A stretch of DNA of 64,000 bases from Oscheius tipulae (Eukaryota > Nematoda > Chromadorea > Rhabditida > Rhabditidae), in contig JASJZH010000001.1 of NCBI GenBank assembly GCA_037178975.1, positions 1,674,001-1,738,000 on the forward strand, written 5' to 3'. The number at the start of each line of letters is the position of its first letter. Position 1 is the stretch's first letter. Positions 23,801-35,400 of the stretch are shown in pieces. Position numbers and translations under genes: made by a program. Below the pieces are notes generated by a model. It was not told the origin of the DNA and did no database searches. It saw nothing but the letters and a program-made list of their open reading frames with translations.

Positions 23801-25484
23801 CGGTTCGATTCCTACGTGGATCAAATCATTTTGACTGTTCATGAAACCCTCGAAACACCTTCCAAAGATAATTATTTGCAACATTTGTTGGTCCAGAAAA
23901 AATCATTTTTCGATGCTTTCACTTTCCCGCGAATCGAAGCTTGTGCGCCGAATTCAAACGGGGTATGGTATAGGCTCGCTCTCTACTCGAATCTCAAAAA
24001 CCCAGCGTGATCATCTGATCGCGGTCAACAAACTCGCAATCTTTCACGGAGCAAGTGTTCCGCCGCTGTATTATCTCTCGGGGTGGCTGACTTCCTTGTG
24101 ATGACCATCAGTCAAGAGTCAGTCACACGATCACAGAGAGCCCCACAAATCGTGAAATCCTGATTGAGACCACACTCTTTTTTTCGTCGAGTGGAAAACA
24201 ACAAATACGTACCAGCCGGAGAGGAGGAGAAAACACAAATATTTTGTGTCCTCTCGTCTCTATGGGTCGCGTGTTCTTGTGTGTCGAGATAAGATGAAAA
24301 GTTGTTCTAGTGTTGTGGGTCAGTGTCTAGTGTCCCGTGGGAGATTTTTGAGATTTCGGGAGATCGAGTGATGGGATGTCCGGATGGAAAGATCAGTCAA
24401 GGGCAGAGAAACTCTCTTACTCTACCGTACGCACCGTGGTTGTAGGGCGAGCCAGTTAATGCGTGCTGGGCTTAAATTGGAGCAACCCGGGTTCAATCAG
24501 GCGGATGGCAAAGATGATAATCCATTTATTTTGCAGGTAGTCCAAATTCTAGTCCAAGAAAAGCTCCAAAATCTCTCTGCCACTGCCCGCAAGTCCCTGC
24601 TCAGCATCCTCACAGCCATCGCACTTCGTTCCTCTCTGGAAGATGTTCATCAAAATACGGTTCGCGAACTGGTAAACAAGGTACCAACCAAGATTTTGAT
24701 TGTCTCTATCCAAAAAGTTTAGTTTTCTACCTCTCTCGAAAGCTACACTTCCTCACACGTCTGCGGATCGCCACAGCTGGTCAATCGACACCAGTACACG
24801 GCCATCGGGCTATTGGAAATGGTCTCGGATCGACAGCCGAGAGTTGAAGCAGACGCTGTTGAGGAGGGAAGCACCTTCTTTGATCTCCCGAGAGAGGTCA
24901 TGACGATGGTTCTGCGGCGGCTGCCAGACCATGAGAGCCTCTTGGAGACGGCCAAGGCCCACGACGCACTGCAAGCCATGATCGATGGCGAACAGCTCAT
25001 TTGGAAGTCTCTTTGCGAATTTCACTTTCAGGTTCGTTACAGGGTTGGCTGTGACTTGGAAAAGAGAGATAAAGATACAGGGAGACAGGCATACAGAAAG
25101 ACAGAGAGACGGTGAGAATGAGTGACACAGAGACAGAAGGGAGAGAGACAGCGGTAGAGACACAGAGAGACAGAGAGCTGAACCCGGAACTTACCACTCA
25201 TTTCAGCCGTATCAGATTGCACAGAAACGGGTCGAGTCCAAGACGTGGCGACAGACTTTCTTCGATCTCAAAAAGTACTTTGGAGTCCGAGAGGTTGGTT
25301 GTCACCTGTCCAGCCGTCTTACAAAGTGCACTCTTTAAAGGTCTACGCCGATGTCATCCATATCTGCTGTGCCTGCAAGGCTCTCTTCTGGACGAGCTTT
25401 GGACATCCGTGTGTCCGAGACGAAGAGGCCCCCTCGGTACGCGTCACTCCCCAACAATTTGTCGATATGTTGATCTATTTGTGA
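20838..25484 (+). CDS. mfb-1: F-box protein of the FBXO25/FBXO32 (atrogin) type
   Basis: Seven exons join in frame to 335 residues: 20838-20936, 22090-22216, 23491-23642, 24537-24680, 24777-25031, 25207-25293 and 25341-25484. Family landmarks are present in order: the N-terminal MPFMGRDWRAPGETWV, the central EAFHRLDLARAVTDVRRFNY, a helical region, the F-box STFFDLPREVMTMVLRRLPD, LIWKSLCEFHF, and the C-terminal cysteine motif HICCACKALFW ending in TPQQFVDMLIYL. The F-box recruits the SKP1-CUL1 ligase. FBXO32 drives muscle protein breakdown, and the C. elegans counterpart is mfb-1. Introns are unusually long (1.1-1.3 kb) and one carries a tRNA-like fragment at 23751. It is divergent from the CFDP1-like gene. 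Confidence 0.93.
23751..23822 (+). repeat. tRNA-like fragment in an mfb-1 intron
   Basis: An A-box TAGCTCAGTCAG (23758-23769) and a B-box GGTTCGATTCC (23802-23812) are both near perfect. The first seven and last seven bases pair only in part, so it is more likely a tRNA-derived repeat than a functional tRNA. Confidence 0.55.
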
Positions 25485-26464
25485 AAAAGTGGATGTATTG
25501 CCTATCTCACTTCCCCCCGGTGTGTTGTACATAAAGAGAATGAATATTATGCAAGAACTGGATTTTTATCTTCGGTGAGATGGACATCGGACGGGTTGAT
25601 CATGGCAAGCCCGAAGATTTCAAAAGGGACATATTTCAGAGGGACAGAGACAAAGAGCCAGAGTGGCAGAGAGAGTGAGAGACAGAGATACATTTTGGAT
25701 CTAGTAGACTTACTTTGGAACTAGTTAAGCGAGCCAGGGACAGAGAGAGAAGAGACTGACTATGGGATGAAGGAGACAGAGAGACAGTTTCTCGAGATTA
25801 GTACTGTGTCCAATGTTCAATCAAACAAGTTTCTCTTTTATAGCATGTTCATTTTCACCCACTCATTCCTGTTACTCTTAGAGAATAGCGAGTAAAGCAG
25901 AGTAGAACCAAATTCAAAAAACCGCGCGGCACTTGCTCCGGGTCCCGCCACGAACCGGGATTTGTGGACGTGGAAGGCTTTCTTCGTCGTCATCCGGCAT
26001 TCATTGCGTCCGCTGTTTTCACTGCTCTTTCCTTTCATTCACTTAGTTTGACAACTCAAAGAGAGAGTCCGGTCCCCGGTCTGTTTCTATAGGTTTTCCC
26101 ATTACACAGGAAAAGCCTTGACAGAAACCCTCGATAACTCTTGGTTTCGAACCAAATTATTTTTAGAATATTGGCGGCAATACAAATAAAGCGATATGAA
26201 AACTTTCTCGTAAATTTACGTAAATGCTATATAGTTTTATGAAATTTTTTTAAATCATGTAAGTAACGCTTGGGAGAGAAAGATTCCAACAGGACAAAAC
26301 AAATTTTGTTGGAGCCAAAGACACCCTTCTTTGGAGCCCACTGTAAAGTAAGCTCTTCTGTTTGACTTTCAAATTCTTGTAGTAGACTCTGGCATTGTCT
26401 TCTATCCAAAGCCTTCTCAGTTTTGTCATTTCCGTTTCGAGAACACATCAGTTTCCAGGGTAAC
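25485..26464. other. Intergenic region, mfb-1 to tfg-1
   Basis: A GACAG-type tract (25640-25790) and AT-rich sequence; no gene was seen. Confidence 0.5.
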
Positions 26465-28558
26465 ATGGTATCTGCAAACGGCGGCACGACGACTCTGCTG
26501 AAGGCCCGTTTTGGGAACGACGTCCGTCGGAAGTCGATTCATCATGGAAATGATCTGACGCTGAACGATCTGGCCCTGATGCTGCAGCGTGTCTTCTCCA
26601 TCAACAGCAGCGACATTCATCTCAAGTATCGCGATTCTGGTAAGTAAGGGTAGACAGTTGACAGTGACAGTAACAATAACAGTGACAGTGACAGTGACAG
26701 TAACAGTGACAGTGACAGTGACAGTGACAGTAACAACCCTTTTCTAGACGGTGACTTTATCACCATCGCCGATGACACTGACCTGCTTCTGGCTCTTCAA
26801 GAGCCCATTCTTTTCGTCCAAGTCGTCGTTGGAGCCGAGTCTCACGCTTCCGAGCTCTTCCAGCAGATTCAGAAGATCCAAGAGGACGTGGGAAGACTCT
26901 CCGTTCTGGCCAACAGTCTTGTGGCTGCTCAGGCTGCTGGTGGGGAGAAGATTCACAAGAGAGCTGCCGACTTTTCTCCGGTTCCTGCTGACGTGAGAAA
27001 CGAGCTCCCAGCTACCATTCAGCCGTCTCATCACGAAGAGGTAGTCTCTTTTTTTCGTTTGTTTTGGCGCGAAAAATCATCGTTTTTTAGTGAAAATTTC
27101 ATGTACGAACAAAAGATATTTCTGTAGGTGCATCGCAAAAACAAAAGTTCTTTAGGGCTCGAACCCGCGCTTTTTGAATCCGTATATTGTCGGAGCGCTA
27201 ACCGACTGGGCTGCCGGGAGATACTGGTAGTGAGCGATAAGGCAAATAGACGGTTTCTCATTACGTTCTTTCAGGTAAACTCTCATTACGACCATCACCA
27301 CGAGGTCATTACCTCGACGAGTGAGGTCTCGGCTCCTCCGGAGCAGGAGATTCCTCTAGAGGCTGACGTCCACGACAGTTTCTCTTCGCATCACGTCCCA
27401 GATCCTCACTTTGCTGCCCCGCCCACGGCCTCAATTCCCCAGTTCCCGACTTCCAATGCCCCGGCTCCGATCCAGCCTGAGGCTCAGTACGGCTTCCCTG
27501 GAGGAGTTCCAGGCGCCCCAGGACACTTTGCCCCGCCTCCTCCTCAGCAGCAGCAACAGTTCCAGCAGCCTCCTCCTCAGCATCAGCAACAGCCTCCGAC
27601 CGGTCATTCTTCGGTCTCTTCTACTCCGATCCCACAGCAGTTCGGAGGCTTCCCTGGAGGAGCCCCACCGCCCCAGGGACCTCCTCATGGAGGATTCGCT
27701 CCGCCGCCTCAGGCTCCCGGACACTTTGCTCCTCCTCAGGGCTTCCAACCTCCGCCAGCACCCCAGCAGCAGCAGGGTCCTCCACCGATGAGCATGCCGC
27801 CTCATGGCCAGCCACAATTTGCTCCGCCGCCGATGGGAGGAGCTCCTCCTCCTCATCAGTTCAGTCCGCCCTCGGAACCGGCTCCTCCTCAGCATCCTGG
27901 AGCTCCCCAGTTCGCTCCTCCTCCCAACTTCGGAAATCCTCAGCAGCAGCAGTTCAATGTAAGTTGTCCTCTTCACTTTTGGGAATCACAATAACCTTCA
28001 CTTGCTTCCCTTCAAGTCTGTCCTAACAAAGTACATCCAGGGCCCACCGTTTAACGACAACTTTTGAAGTATAAATCTTGACATTCAAGCTTAGTCATGC
28101 TTTACAAAGTTGTAGACGAGATCAAGAGCTACAACTTCGCAGAACATCGTAAACTTAGAAAATGCATTCTTGTATGCGAAAAATCGGCAAAAATATCAGT
28201 TGCTTATTGAAGTATAGACTTGCCTGTAATCTACGGTTTCACTGCGCGGGATGTCTAATAAGTGGCTAATACTTTTGTCTTCGAAGATTACCAATCCTAG
28301 CCGAACAGACTCTAATTGTACTATTTTCAGGCTCCCGGTCAGTTCGCTCCTCCTCCTCAGATGGGTGGTCCATCGATGGGAGCTCCTCAAATGGGTGGAC
28401 CTCCTCCTCAAATGGGCGGACCTCCTCCTCAAATGGGAGGACCTCCTCCCATGGGTGGTCCCCCTCCGATGGGAGCTGGCATGCCCGGACAGAATCCCTT
28501 CTCTCGAGGACCTGCTGGTGGCCCAGCTCAATTTCGCCAATCTCCCTATCACCAATAG
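26465..28558 (+). CDS. tfg-1: TFG (Trk-fused gene homologue, ER exit-site protein)
   Basis: Four exons (26465-26639, 26748-27040, 27275-27958, 28331-28558) give 459 residues with correct phases. The N-terminal PB1 domain is clear: [39 protein letters not shown] and [17 protein letters not shown] short coiled coil follows ([19 protein letters not shown]), and then a long Pro/Gln/Gly-rich low-complexity tail with repeated PPQMGG units. TFG oligomers organise COPII vesicle traffic at ER exit sites, and the C. elegans protein interacts with SEC-16. The ATG follows a TTTCCAG acceptor, suggesting trans-splicing; an upstream in-frame ATG at 26423 is less likely. Intron 1 is a pure GTGACA repeat, and intron 2 contains a tRNA-like fragment. 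Confidence 0.95.
26652..26736 (+). repeat. (GTGACA)n microsatellite in tfg-1 intron 1
   Basis: About thirteen near-perfect copies of a six-base unit (GTGACA/GTAACA) fill almost the whole intron. It is typical of the GACAG-type tracts seen across this window's introns. Confidence 0.95.
27145..27222 (-). repeat. tRNA-like fragment in tfg-1 intron 2
   Basis: On the minus strand there is an A-box CAGCCCAGTCGG (27202-27213) and a B-box GGTTCGAGCCC (27155-27165), with a TCCG/CGGA anticodon-arm stem between them. The ends do not form an acceptor stem. Confidence 0.55.
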
Positions 28559-28741
28559 TTACCTAACCAAATCTCCTTTCCCTCTTCCCGTATCGTGATG
28601 TCTGTAAAGTCCTTCCGAAAAAGCTGGGTTTCATGTATTACCCACCCTCCTCCCCCCCTCTTTTCCTCCTAATTCTCTAGGTCTAACACCCTGTTTCCGT
28701 GTCCATACTTATATTTATCGTATATTTATTTCACCCTCATT

Positions 28742-29202
28742 CTCTGGTGGTACCTATTCTCCCCCATGAAAAGACTTTGCGAGAAACTTCATGTTTAGAT
28801 AATGTGTCCAAATGAAAGTTTTATGGTGGTCAAATTCTCATCAGGAGAACAGGACCATGCATCACAGGAAGCAGCCAGGGGCTCCGCCTAGACAGCTGCG
28901 CAACGGAATGCCAAGAAGAAGGTACAGAACCAGGAAGTTGGAAGGACGCCAGTAGCAATACCACCTGACGACGGACGTCGACAGAAGCCTTCTTTGCCAG
29001 CCAGTGGGGAGGAGAAGAGCAACGATTAGGTCCTGCCGCCATGTTCTCCTAAGCAGAAGGCTGCCAAAATCGAGAGACATCAAGAAGAGAAGGACCAAGA
29101 AGGTTCTGTGGTGCTACCTATTCACCCCTATGAAAAGACGTTTCGAGAGACTTGATGTTTAGATAATGTGTCCAAATGAAAGTTTTATGGTGATCACATA
29201 CT
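28742..29202 (+). repeat. Direct repeat pair downstream of tfg-1
   Basis: Copies at 28742-28838 and 29104-29202 share most of about 97 bp, including the identical string ATGTTTAGATAATGTGTCC. The 265 bp between them read openly for 30-40 codons in two overlapping frames (…RKQPGAPPRQLRNG…, …GRRQKPSLPASGEEKSND), then stop. This looks like a duplicated 3' end with a decayed coding fragment; no gene is called. Confidence 0.7.
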
Positions 29203-29396
29203 CTTGGGCAAGGACAGAGAGTCAGAGACAGAGAAACAACGGCAGATGTTCCGAAGTCCCCCATACCTCTTTCTCCCTCCTCCCGAAAAAACCCTGCCGT
29301 CTCGTCTGAATAGGAGCTTGATTGGACTGACAAGTCGCGCTGGCGCCTAATTAATATCCGAAATTTCGTTTTGTCAGAGAGTAGTCCTCTCAACAC

Positions 29397-31654
29397 ATGT
29401 TCGTGCTTCTCATCCTGCCCTTAGCAGTCCACGCATGCAGAAGTTTGCACTCAAAGAGCCACGGTCTCGAGCTGGTAACAAATTTTTCAAGTTTTATTGA
29501 TTCGATCAACAGGCATGTTGCAGCCGCTCAGCTCGCCTACCTCCAAATTGTGAATTCTCACCTCTTTGTGAGGGTGACTGTACCTGTCGGCTGCTGATTT
29601 CTGCCGATTTGAACTGTGGAGATGGAAATGACCATGAGTGGATGGACCACGCGGCAGCTAAAGGACAACTGTCCTGTCTTCAGCCTAAACTACCAAATTC
29701 AGGAGCTCCATACCATGTTTCGGTCCAGGGATGGAATCAGAAGTGAGAGACAAAGAGACAGAGACTCTTAATATTTTTCAGCTACACGTCTATCTTTCTC
29801 AAAGGACTCTGCAGTACAAATGTGACCAAGATGACCATTGAAGCTGACCGAATTGAGGGAGAGCTACCAGATTTCGGCCGGTGTTTCCCCTTCCTGGAAT
29901 CCTTTGAAATAACGATGAAGTACAAGCAGCCACTCGAGTTGGGAAAGCTACTTTCCAGCGCCAGTAGACTCTATAGTTTGAAGACGACCGGCGTCGACTT
30001 CGAGCTACCAGTCGTGGTAAGGGATGAACTTGACGTGGGTTGATTGAGATTTAGGCACCCAAATATATCGACTCAATAGAATTCTTGCATATTGAACATT
30101 CTGATTTGAGTGAACTGCCGAAATGGATGGCGACTGCTGGGAAGCTGTGCAGTCTGGTAGTCAAACGTGAGTCCCTGTCACTGTCACTGTCATGTTTACA
30201 GACACTCGACTGAGCTCAGTCTCTACCGTAACCCAATTGAAATCACTCCGATCCCTTCGACTCTCTCACAACCGTCTGGAGGATATTCATCGACACGCGT
30301 TCAGTAACCCTGATCTTCACGATTTGGATCTCAGTCATAACCAGGTCTCGGCTGCCCGTTTATGGCCAGTAAACTGTATTTTAGATACTCTACTTGGCTA
30401 GTTTCACCTTTAGTCACTGTCTGAACTTGCGAGTTTTGGACCTGAGTCATAATCCGATCAAGGAACTTCCTTTCAGACCATTCTTGAAGAATTCTAGAAT
30501 GAAGTGGTTGAAACTGTCACATACTGGGATCACGGTAAGGAAATAAACAGAGAGACTGTGACAGTGACAGTACATCCCCGTTTTCAGACCCTTACCGCTG
30601 ACCACTTTGTGGGGCTCGTCTCTCTCAAAACGTTGACAGTGACTCATACTCCGCTACAGTCAATTGCTAATTTTGCCTTCCTCCCTCTAAAGAATCTTCG
30701 TTCCCTGGACCTACAGGCCTGCAACTTGACTCGTATTCCCGTGGCTGTCACTCACAATTGTGCTCTGACACAGTAAGTTTTCCAATTTCTCTAATGTAGC
30801 AACGGTTCCAGCCTCAATCTAGCAGACAATCTTCTTCATCGGAGCAGCTCTCTGCCTCCGGAAGTCTTGGCCCTCCTATCTAGCCTATCCCAGTTCAGAA
30901 TTGAAGGCAATCCTTTGACAGAATTCTCTCCAGCTTTGCTATTACTATCAACTGACAATGCGAGACTGTACAGGCAGATGGTATTGACCACTACACAGCT
31001 TCCTCTCTGGACAGCCGAGCCCTGTACCCCGTACTATTGGCATTTTCATCTTAGGAACAAGTAAGGGGAACAAAGAGACGAAGAGGCGAAGAGGGGGAGA
31101 GAGAGAGACAAGAAGTCAGAGAGGCAGGAAGACTGAGAGATAGAGAGGCGCAAACACAGAGACAGGGAGTGACAGAGAGAGATAGAGGTATAGAGAGACA
31201 AAGACAGACAGAGTCAGAGGAACAAAGAGACAGAGAGACAGCACCTCTTCAGATCTCTCCCTCTTCGTCAGCTAGTCTCGCCCTGGAACCAAGACAAGAT
31301 GATCAAGGAGGGCTTGACCCACTGCAGAGAACAGTACGACTGGATGTCCGAACAGATGACCATCTACCGTGATCTGGAGAGGAGTAGTGGTCTGTCTCTG
31401 TCTCTCCCACTCTATACTTTTCTTCAGGCTGCTCTGTGTCGCGACGTCTCCGCTCTTCCATTGAAAGATCCAATGTCCTGCAATGCCCCAATACTACCGT
31501 CGCTCCTCCATCTCCAGCCATACTACCTCGTCCAGTTCGTGTCTCTCCAAATCTGCTTCTTATCATCTCGCTAGCTTCAAATGTTGTCTTCGTCTTCCTC
31601 ATTGTGGTTATTATTTGTCTGATTTGGTCCAGTGGACGCAGAGGAAAGTACTAA
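29397..31654 (+). CDS. Leucine-rich-repeat type I membrane protein
   Basis: The first exon encodes a signal peptide (MFVLLILPLAVHACRS). The next has a cysteine-rich cap (CEFSPLCEGDCTCRLL). Following exons carry repeats such as LKSLRSLRLSHNRLEDI, LHDLDLSHNQ, LRVLDLSHNPIKELP, LKTLTVTHTPLQSI, LRSLDLQACNLTRIP and a final FRIEGNPLTEF. After a linker, one membrane span (IISLASNVVFVFLIVVIICL) leaves a short basic tail (WSSGRRGKY) ending at 31654. Most introns are about 40-60 bp, but the one at about 31.07-31.25 kb is a GAGACAG tract. It looks like a cell-surface receptor or adhesion protein. I cannot assign a named orthologue, since LRR proteins of this plan are common. The cytoplasmic tail is too short to hold a TIR domain. 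Confidence 0.8.
31070..31240 (+). repeat. GAGACAG-rich low-complexity tract
   Basis: The intron of the LRR gene consists almost wholly of AGAGACAGA-type units in the sense strand. Similar tracts lie near 9186-9270, 25070-25180, 25640-25790 and 31680-31740. Confidence 0.9.
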
Positions 31655-32457
31655 TACACGTTTGATGGAGAAGTTTTGGCAAGAGACGGGAGAGAGACAG
31701 AAAGAGAGAGAGAGACACACAGAGGCAGAGAGACAGAGTGATAGACAGACTGAACCACTCGGACGGTCAGAACGACCTTGACAGTCCCGTAGAGAGTTAG
31801 AGTAATAAGAGTTCAACGATAGTCTAGTATATGCTAGACGACTTTCTCGACTGTCCACGAAGCGGGTGCAGAGCAGCAGCATGATGAGAGTGATGCGTAG
31901 ACCGCAGTCTCTTTCCCTCTCTCTGTTCCTGTCGCTGATACTGTCAGTCTCTGTCCCAGTGACTCTGACTCTCTGTCTAGCTCTCCCGATTCCCTGTGCG
32001 TCGAGATAGGTCATTTCGCCGTCGACGAGTCTGTACGTGCCAGGCGAGAAAGTTACAGTTATTACCTACGAAGGGAAAGCCCATCTCTAGAGCAGAACAG
32101 TAAGAGAATGGCATCGACTACCCAGACTACCTCCTAATTACAAAATGGAGAAATTGGGTATTTTTGAAGAGACAGTTTGCTCCAAACAATCGAAAACTTT
32201 TCAACTGCTTTCTACAACAACTTCAAAGCATACTACAACTTCAAAACAAACGAACTTCTAGTAATTACTGGGAACAAATTCAAATTCCCTTTTGGCGCGA
32301 TGATGAAAGATTCAGCCTTACCTTATAAGTCTGCCCCCCTTTTCCCATAATAAAATACAAATTAGGCGAAATAACAATTTACAGGTCATAATCTCGGCTC
32401 AACGAACATACAACAAAATACAAAAAAGATTACAGTACTCTATTTCTTCTTGGAAAA
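31655..32457. other. Convergent intergenic region, LRR gene / mcph-1
   Basis: A GACAG tract (31680-31740 and 31905-31980) and AT-rich sequence. The long minus-strand frame at 31577-32014 is mostly repeat-derived and not called. Confidence 0.5.
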
Positions 32458-35400
32458 TCAGTCTTCGTCCTGGTCCACAATCGAGACGGAGACATCCGAA
32501 TAGTCGCCGATGTTGAGAAGACGCGCCTCGCTGATGCAGTCTGAATGTGATCATTTTTTTTTGCGTCTTTTAAAAAGGGGTAAAAGGTAGTTTCTATTTG
32601 AATCAGCGGCAGAGAACCTTAGAAACGCTCCGGTCCTGCAACAACGACTGTTGCGAAGGCTTCATAAGGAGTAGGTCGCGTGGATTACTTTCCAAAGCTG
32701 CCCAAGCCTTTCTAGGAACGCCTTCACCAACTTACCTACGAAAGGATAAAAGCCTTGGTTGGCTCGCGGCAGGGATCGATCATGGGACCCTTTTATTAGC
32801 GCTGGCGCCACCTGCCATTGCGCTATTCTGTCAAAAAAGAGGTAATTATGAAATTCGAAATGTAAGTATCGCAGTTCCATCTGATATACAAAAGTGGGAG
32901 CCAACCTAATATATAACGTTCCGGGACGACCGACGGCGGTGGCCTGTTGCTTCGAGTCCACGGCACCTGTACGATCTCGCCTTCTGGTGAGACGATCAGC
33001 TCGCTGTCATTCGCACATCTGGATATCTGAACCCAGACCTTTTACAGGCGGAAAGTTCTAGAAGCATACCTTCCCGCCGCACTTCTTGATCAGCCATTTG
33101 AGGTCTTCTGTCGGCGGAGAACAGGCCTCAATAACCAGGATCTCGCCCAGACGTTGAAAGAGACTCGATTTGTCTGTTTCTAGCTGTAAAAAGGGGTTTC
33201 TAATTTGAGAAAAAGGATGTACAGTACCGATTTTTGCCATTTGGGATAGACAAATTGACGCGAGCTGACCAGGCGATCTTCTCGTTCACTGGCCGAGAGC
33301 TAAATTTGGCTATTTTTGAGGAAATTCAATGGTAAACTGACCCATTCGGCTGTGACCACAGGAATTCCGAGAACCAGGGCTCGCAGGGTGGTCAAGGTTC
33401 GGTGCCCTTTGCAGCTGACGACGCAACGGGTGGCTGAAAATCGTCGGGTCATTTATTCCAATGCCTAGATGGGTCCCGCCACGACAAGAAATCGGTTATG
33501 GTAGGGATAACGCCAACGACTCGTTTCCTTGTGCTTTTCTAACCCACCGACTAGACAGTTAGACAGTTATCCTAAACCTACAGTAATCGAGGCTCTTCTG
33601 AACGTTGAGGTTCAGTATTCCTGCCGCGTCGCGTAGAATCATCTCCTCCTCGCGGCTGAATCCCGTAAAGACGACTCCTCTCCTCTGAAGACGCGACTCT
33701 TTCCGGCTGGTGAACTCGTCCGAGCTGGGCACGTTCTGCAGGCGATTGATGATGGCCGAGGCAGTAGTGACGAGCTGTCTTGGGGCCGTAACTGAAAAAA
33801 AACTTATCAATCAAATATTTTCTATGCTTATTTTATCTCAAAAACGTTTATTTTACAAGATTCTCACCCACAGGGGTCATTTGCTTTGGTTTAAGTGTGG
33901 CGCCTCTTACCAAAATACCGACTCTTTCCCTACAACTTTGAAGGGCTGTAACTTTGTTTGGAGACCGGAAACCTCTAAATATAATAGCATATACTTACTC
34001 GCCTCAAAAAATCTCTACCAAGTGGTTCTTTACGCGTGTTAACTGTTGCTTTTTCTGTTTTTTGTGGCCATGGTGTAGTGGTGACGTGCTTTTCGGTGTC
34101 CAAACATCGTGGGTTCGAATTCGCTCAGCTCTATTTTGGTTCTTATCACTTTCAACTACCTGCTCCTTACGGGAACGAACTTGGGTTGTTCGGGACATAA
34201 TCCGTAGTGCCTACAATAAGCCTCACGCCGACGGCTTTCGACAGATAGGTTTACCTCGAGGTGTTCGCAAAACAGGAGAAGAGCCGTCCAGGGTCTCCGA
34301 AATCACTGGCATGCAGACTCGCTGGGAGGCTTTCTGGCTCGGACGTTCCTTCTTCCTGCGGTATTTCGAGTTATTTTTCAGGGTCTAAATGGCCAAAAAT
34401 GAGGCGACAAATTGCCAGAAAATACCCGATGAATCTGTCTTAAGTCCTGTGGGAGAGTCTTGCGCATGTCGTCGATGCCATCGACACGTCGCTGTCCAAC
34501 TGCGGCTGGCACACGATTTGTCACATCGCGCAGACCGTTCTCGGCTGATTCTCGCTCTAAAAATTAGAGGATTTGATTGGAGGGCTACAAGGCGACCTCG
34601 ATTGGCTGCCAGCTGTTGGACGGCCGTGGAGAAGGGCAGCCGATGAGCCAGTCCAAAAGCACCATGGGAACGTCGTCTCAGGGGCCGATTCGTGGGTTTG
34701 GGGAACTGAAAATCGAGACTTTTGACATAAATTTTTAGGGAAAATAATTGTTTAGCTACTGAAAAAAAACCCGTATATCAACGGAAATTCAATTTCCTTA
34801 TTTTATTTGGCAGACTAGGTTGGCTATCCCTAATTAAGTGTTCACTGCAACCTGCTAATTCCTCACCCTTTCCAATACCTTTACTTTTCAAAACACCTTA
34901 CACAAAAAGTTTTTCACTCACGTGGATCGAACCTGGGTCGCCTGGTTCGTAGAGGCGCGTCTTACCAATACATCACTTGTGCGCTAAAACTTTCAAGGGC
35001 TGTAATTTAGTTTCAAGATCGGAAACCCCTAAATATATACTGCATTTTTTACTCAGCTCAATGATCTCTACAAAATGGCACTTTACAAAAAAGTTAGACT
35101 TCGGGCCCCTCGGATCATTACCCCTGCTGCCTACAATCGGCCACAGCCAGATAGACGGACACGCGCGGACAATTTAAAATAAATTATTCAAGGCTACCTG
35201 AACAGTATTGGTCCCAGTCGACCGCACTTTATTCTCGTCTCGTCTTTCCGACAGACTCTGTCGACTTGGACATCGGTCTCCATGACTCAAGGCTGCTATA
35301 TCCTCTACAAAATCTCTATTGTTCCCCCAAAGAAATAAAAGTAAGTACCTCTGGCTTCAATCTTGTCGAGCTTCTTCGACAGCTTGTCAATCTTGGCAAG

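Noticed and set aside
27411-27976. Ser/Leu/Arg-rich frames across tfg-1
   Set aside because: Shadows of the Pro/Gln-rich coding exon.
31577-32014. A 145-codon minus-strand frame rich in Arg and Glu
   Set aside because: Much of it is translation of the GACAG repeat tract, and no splice structure or family supports it.
12527-34130. Tandem A-box/B-box hits as functional tRNA genes
   Set aside because: None of the five fragments forms a good acceptor stem, so they are listed as tRNA-derived repeats.
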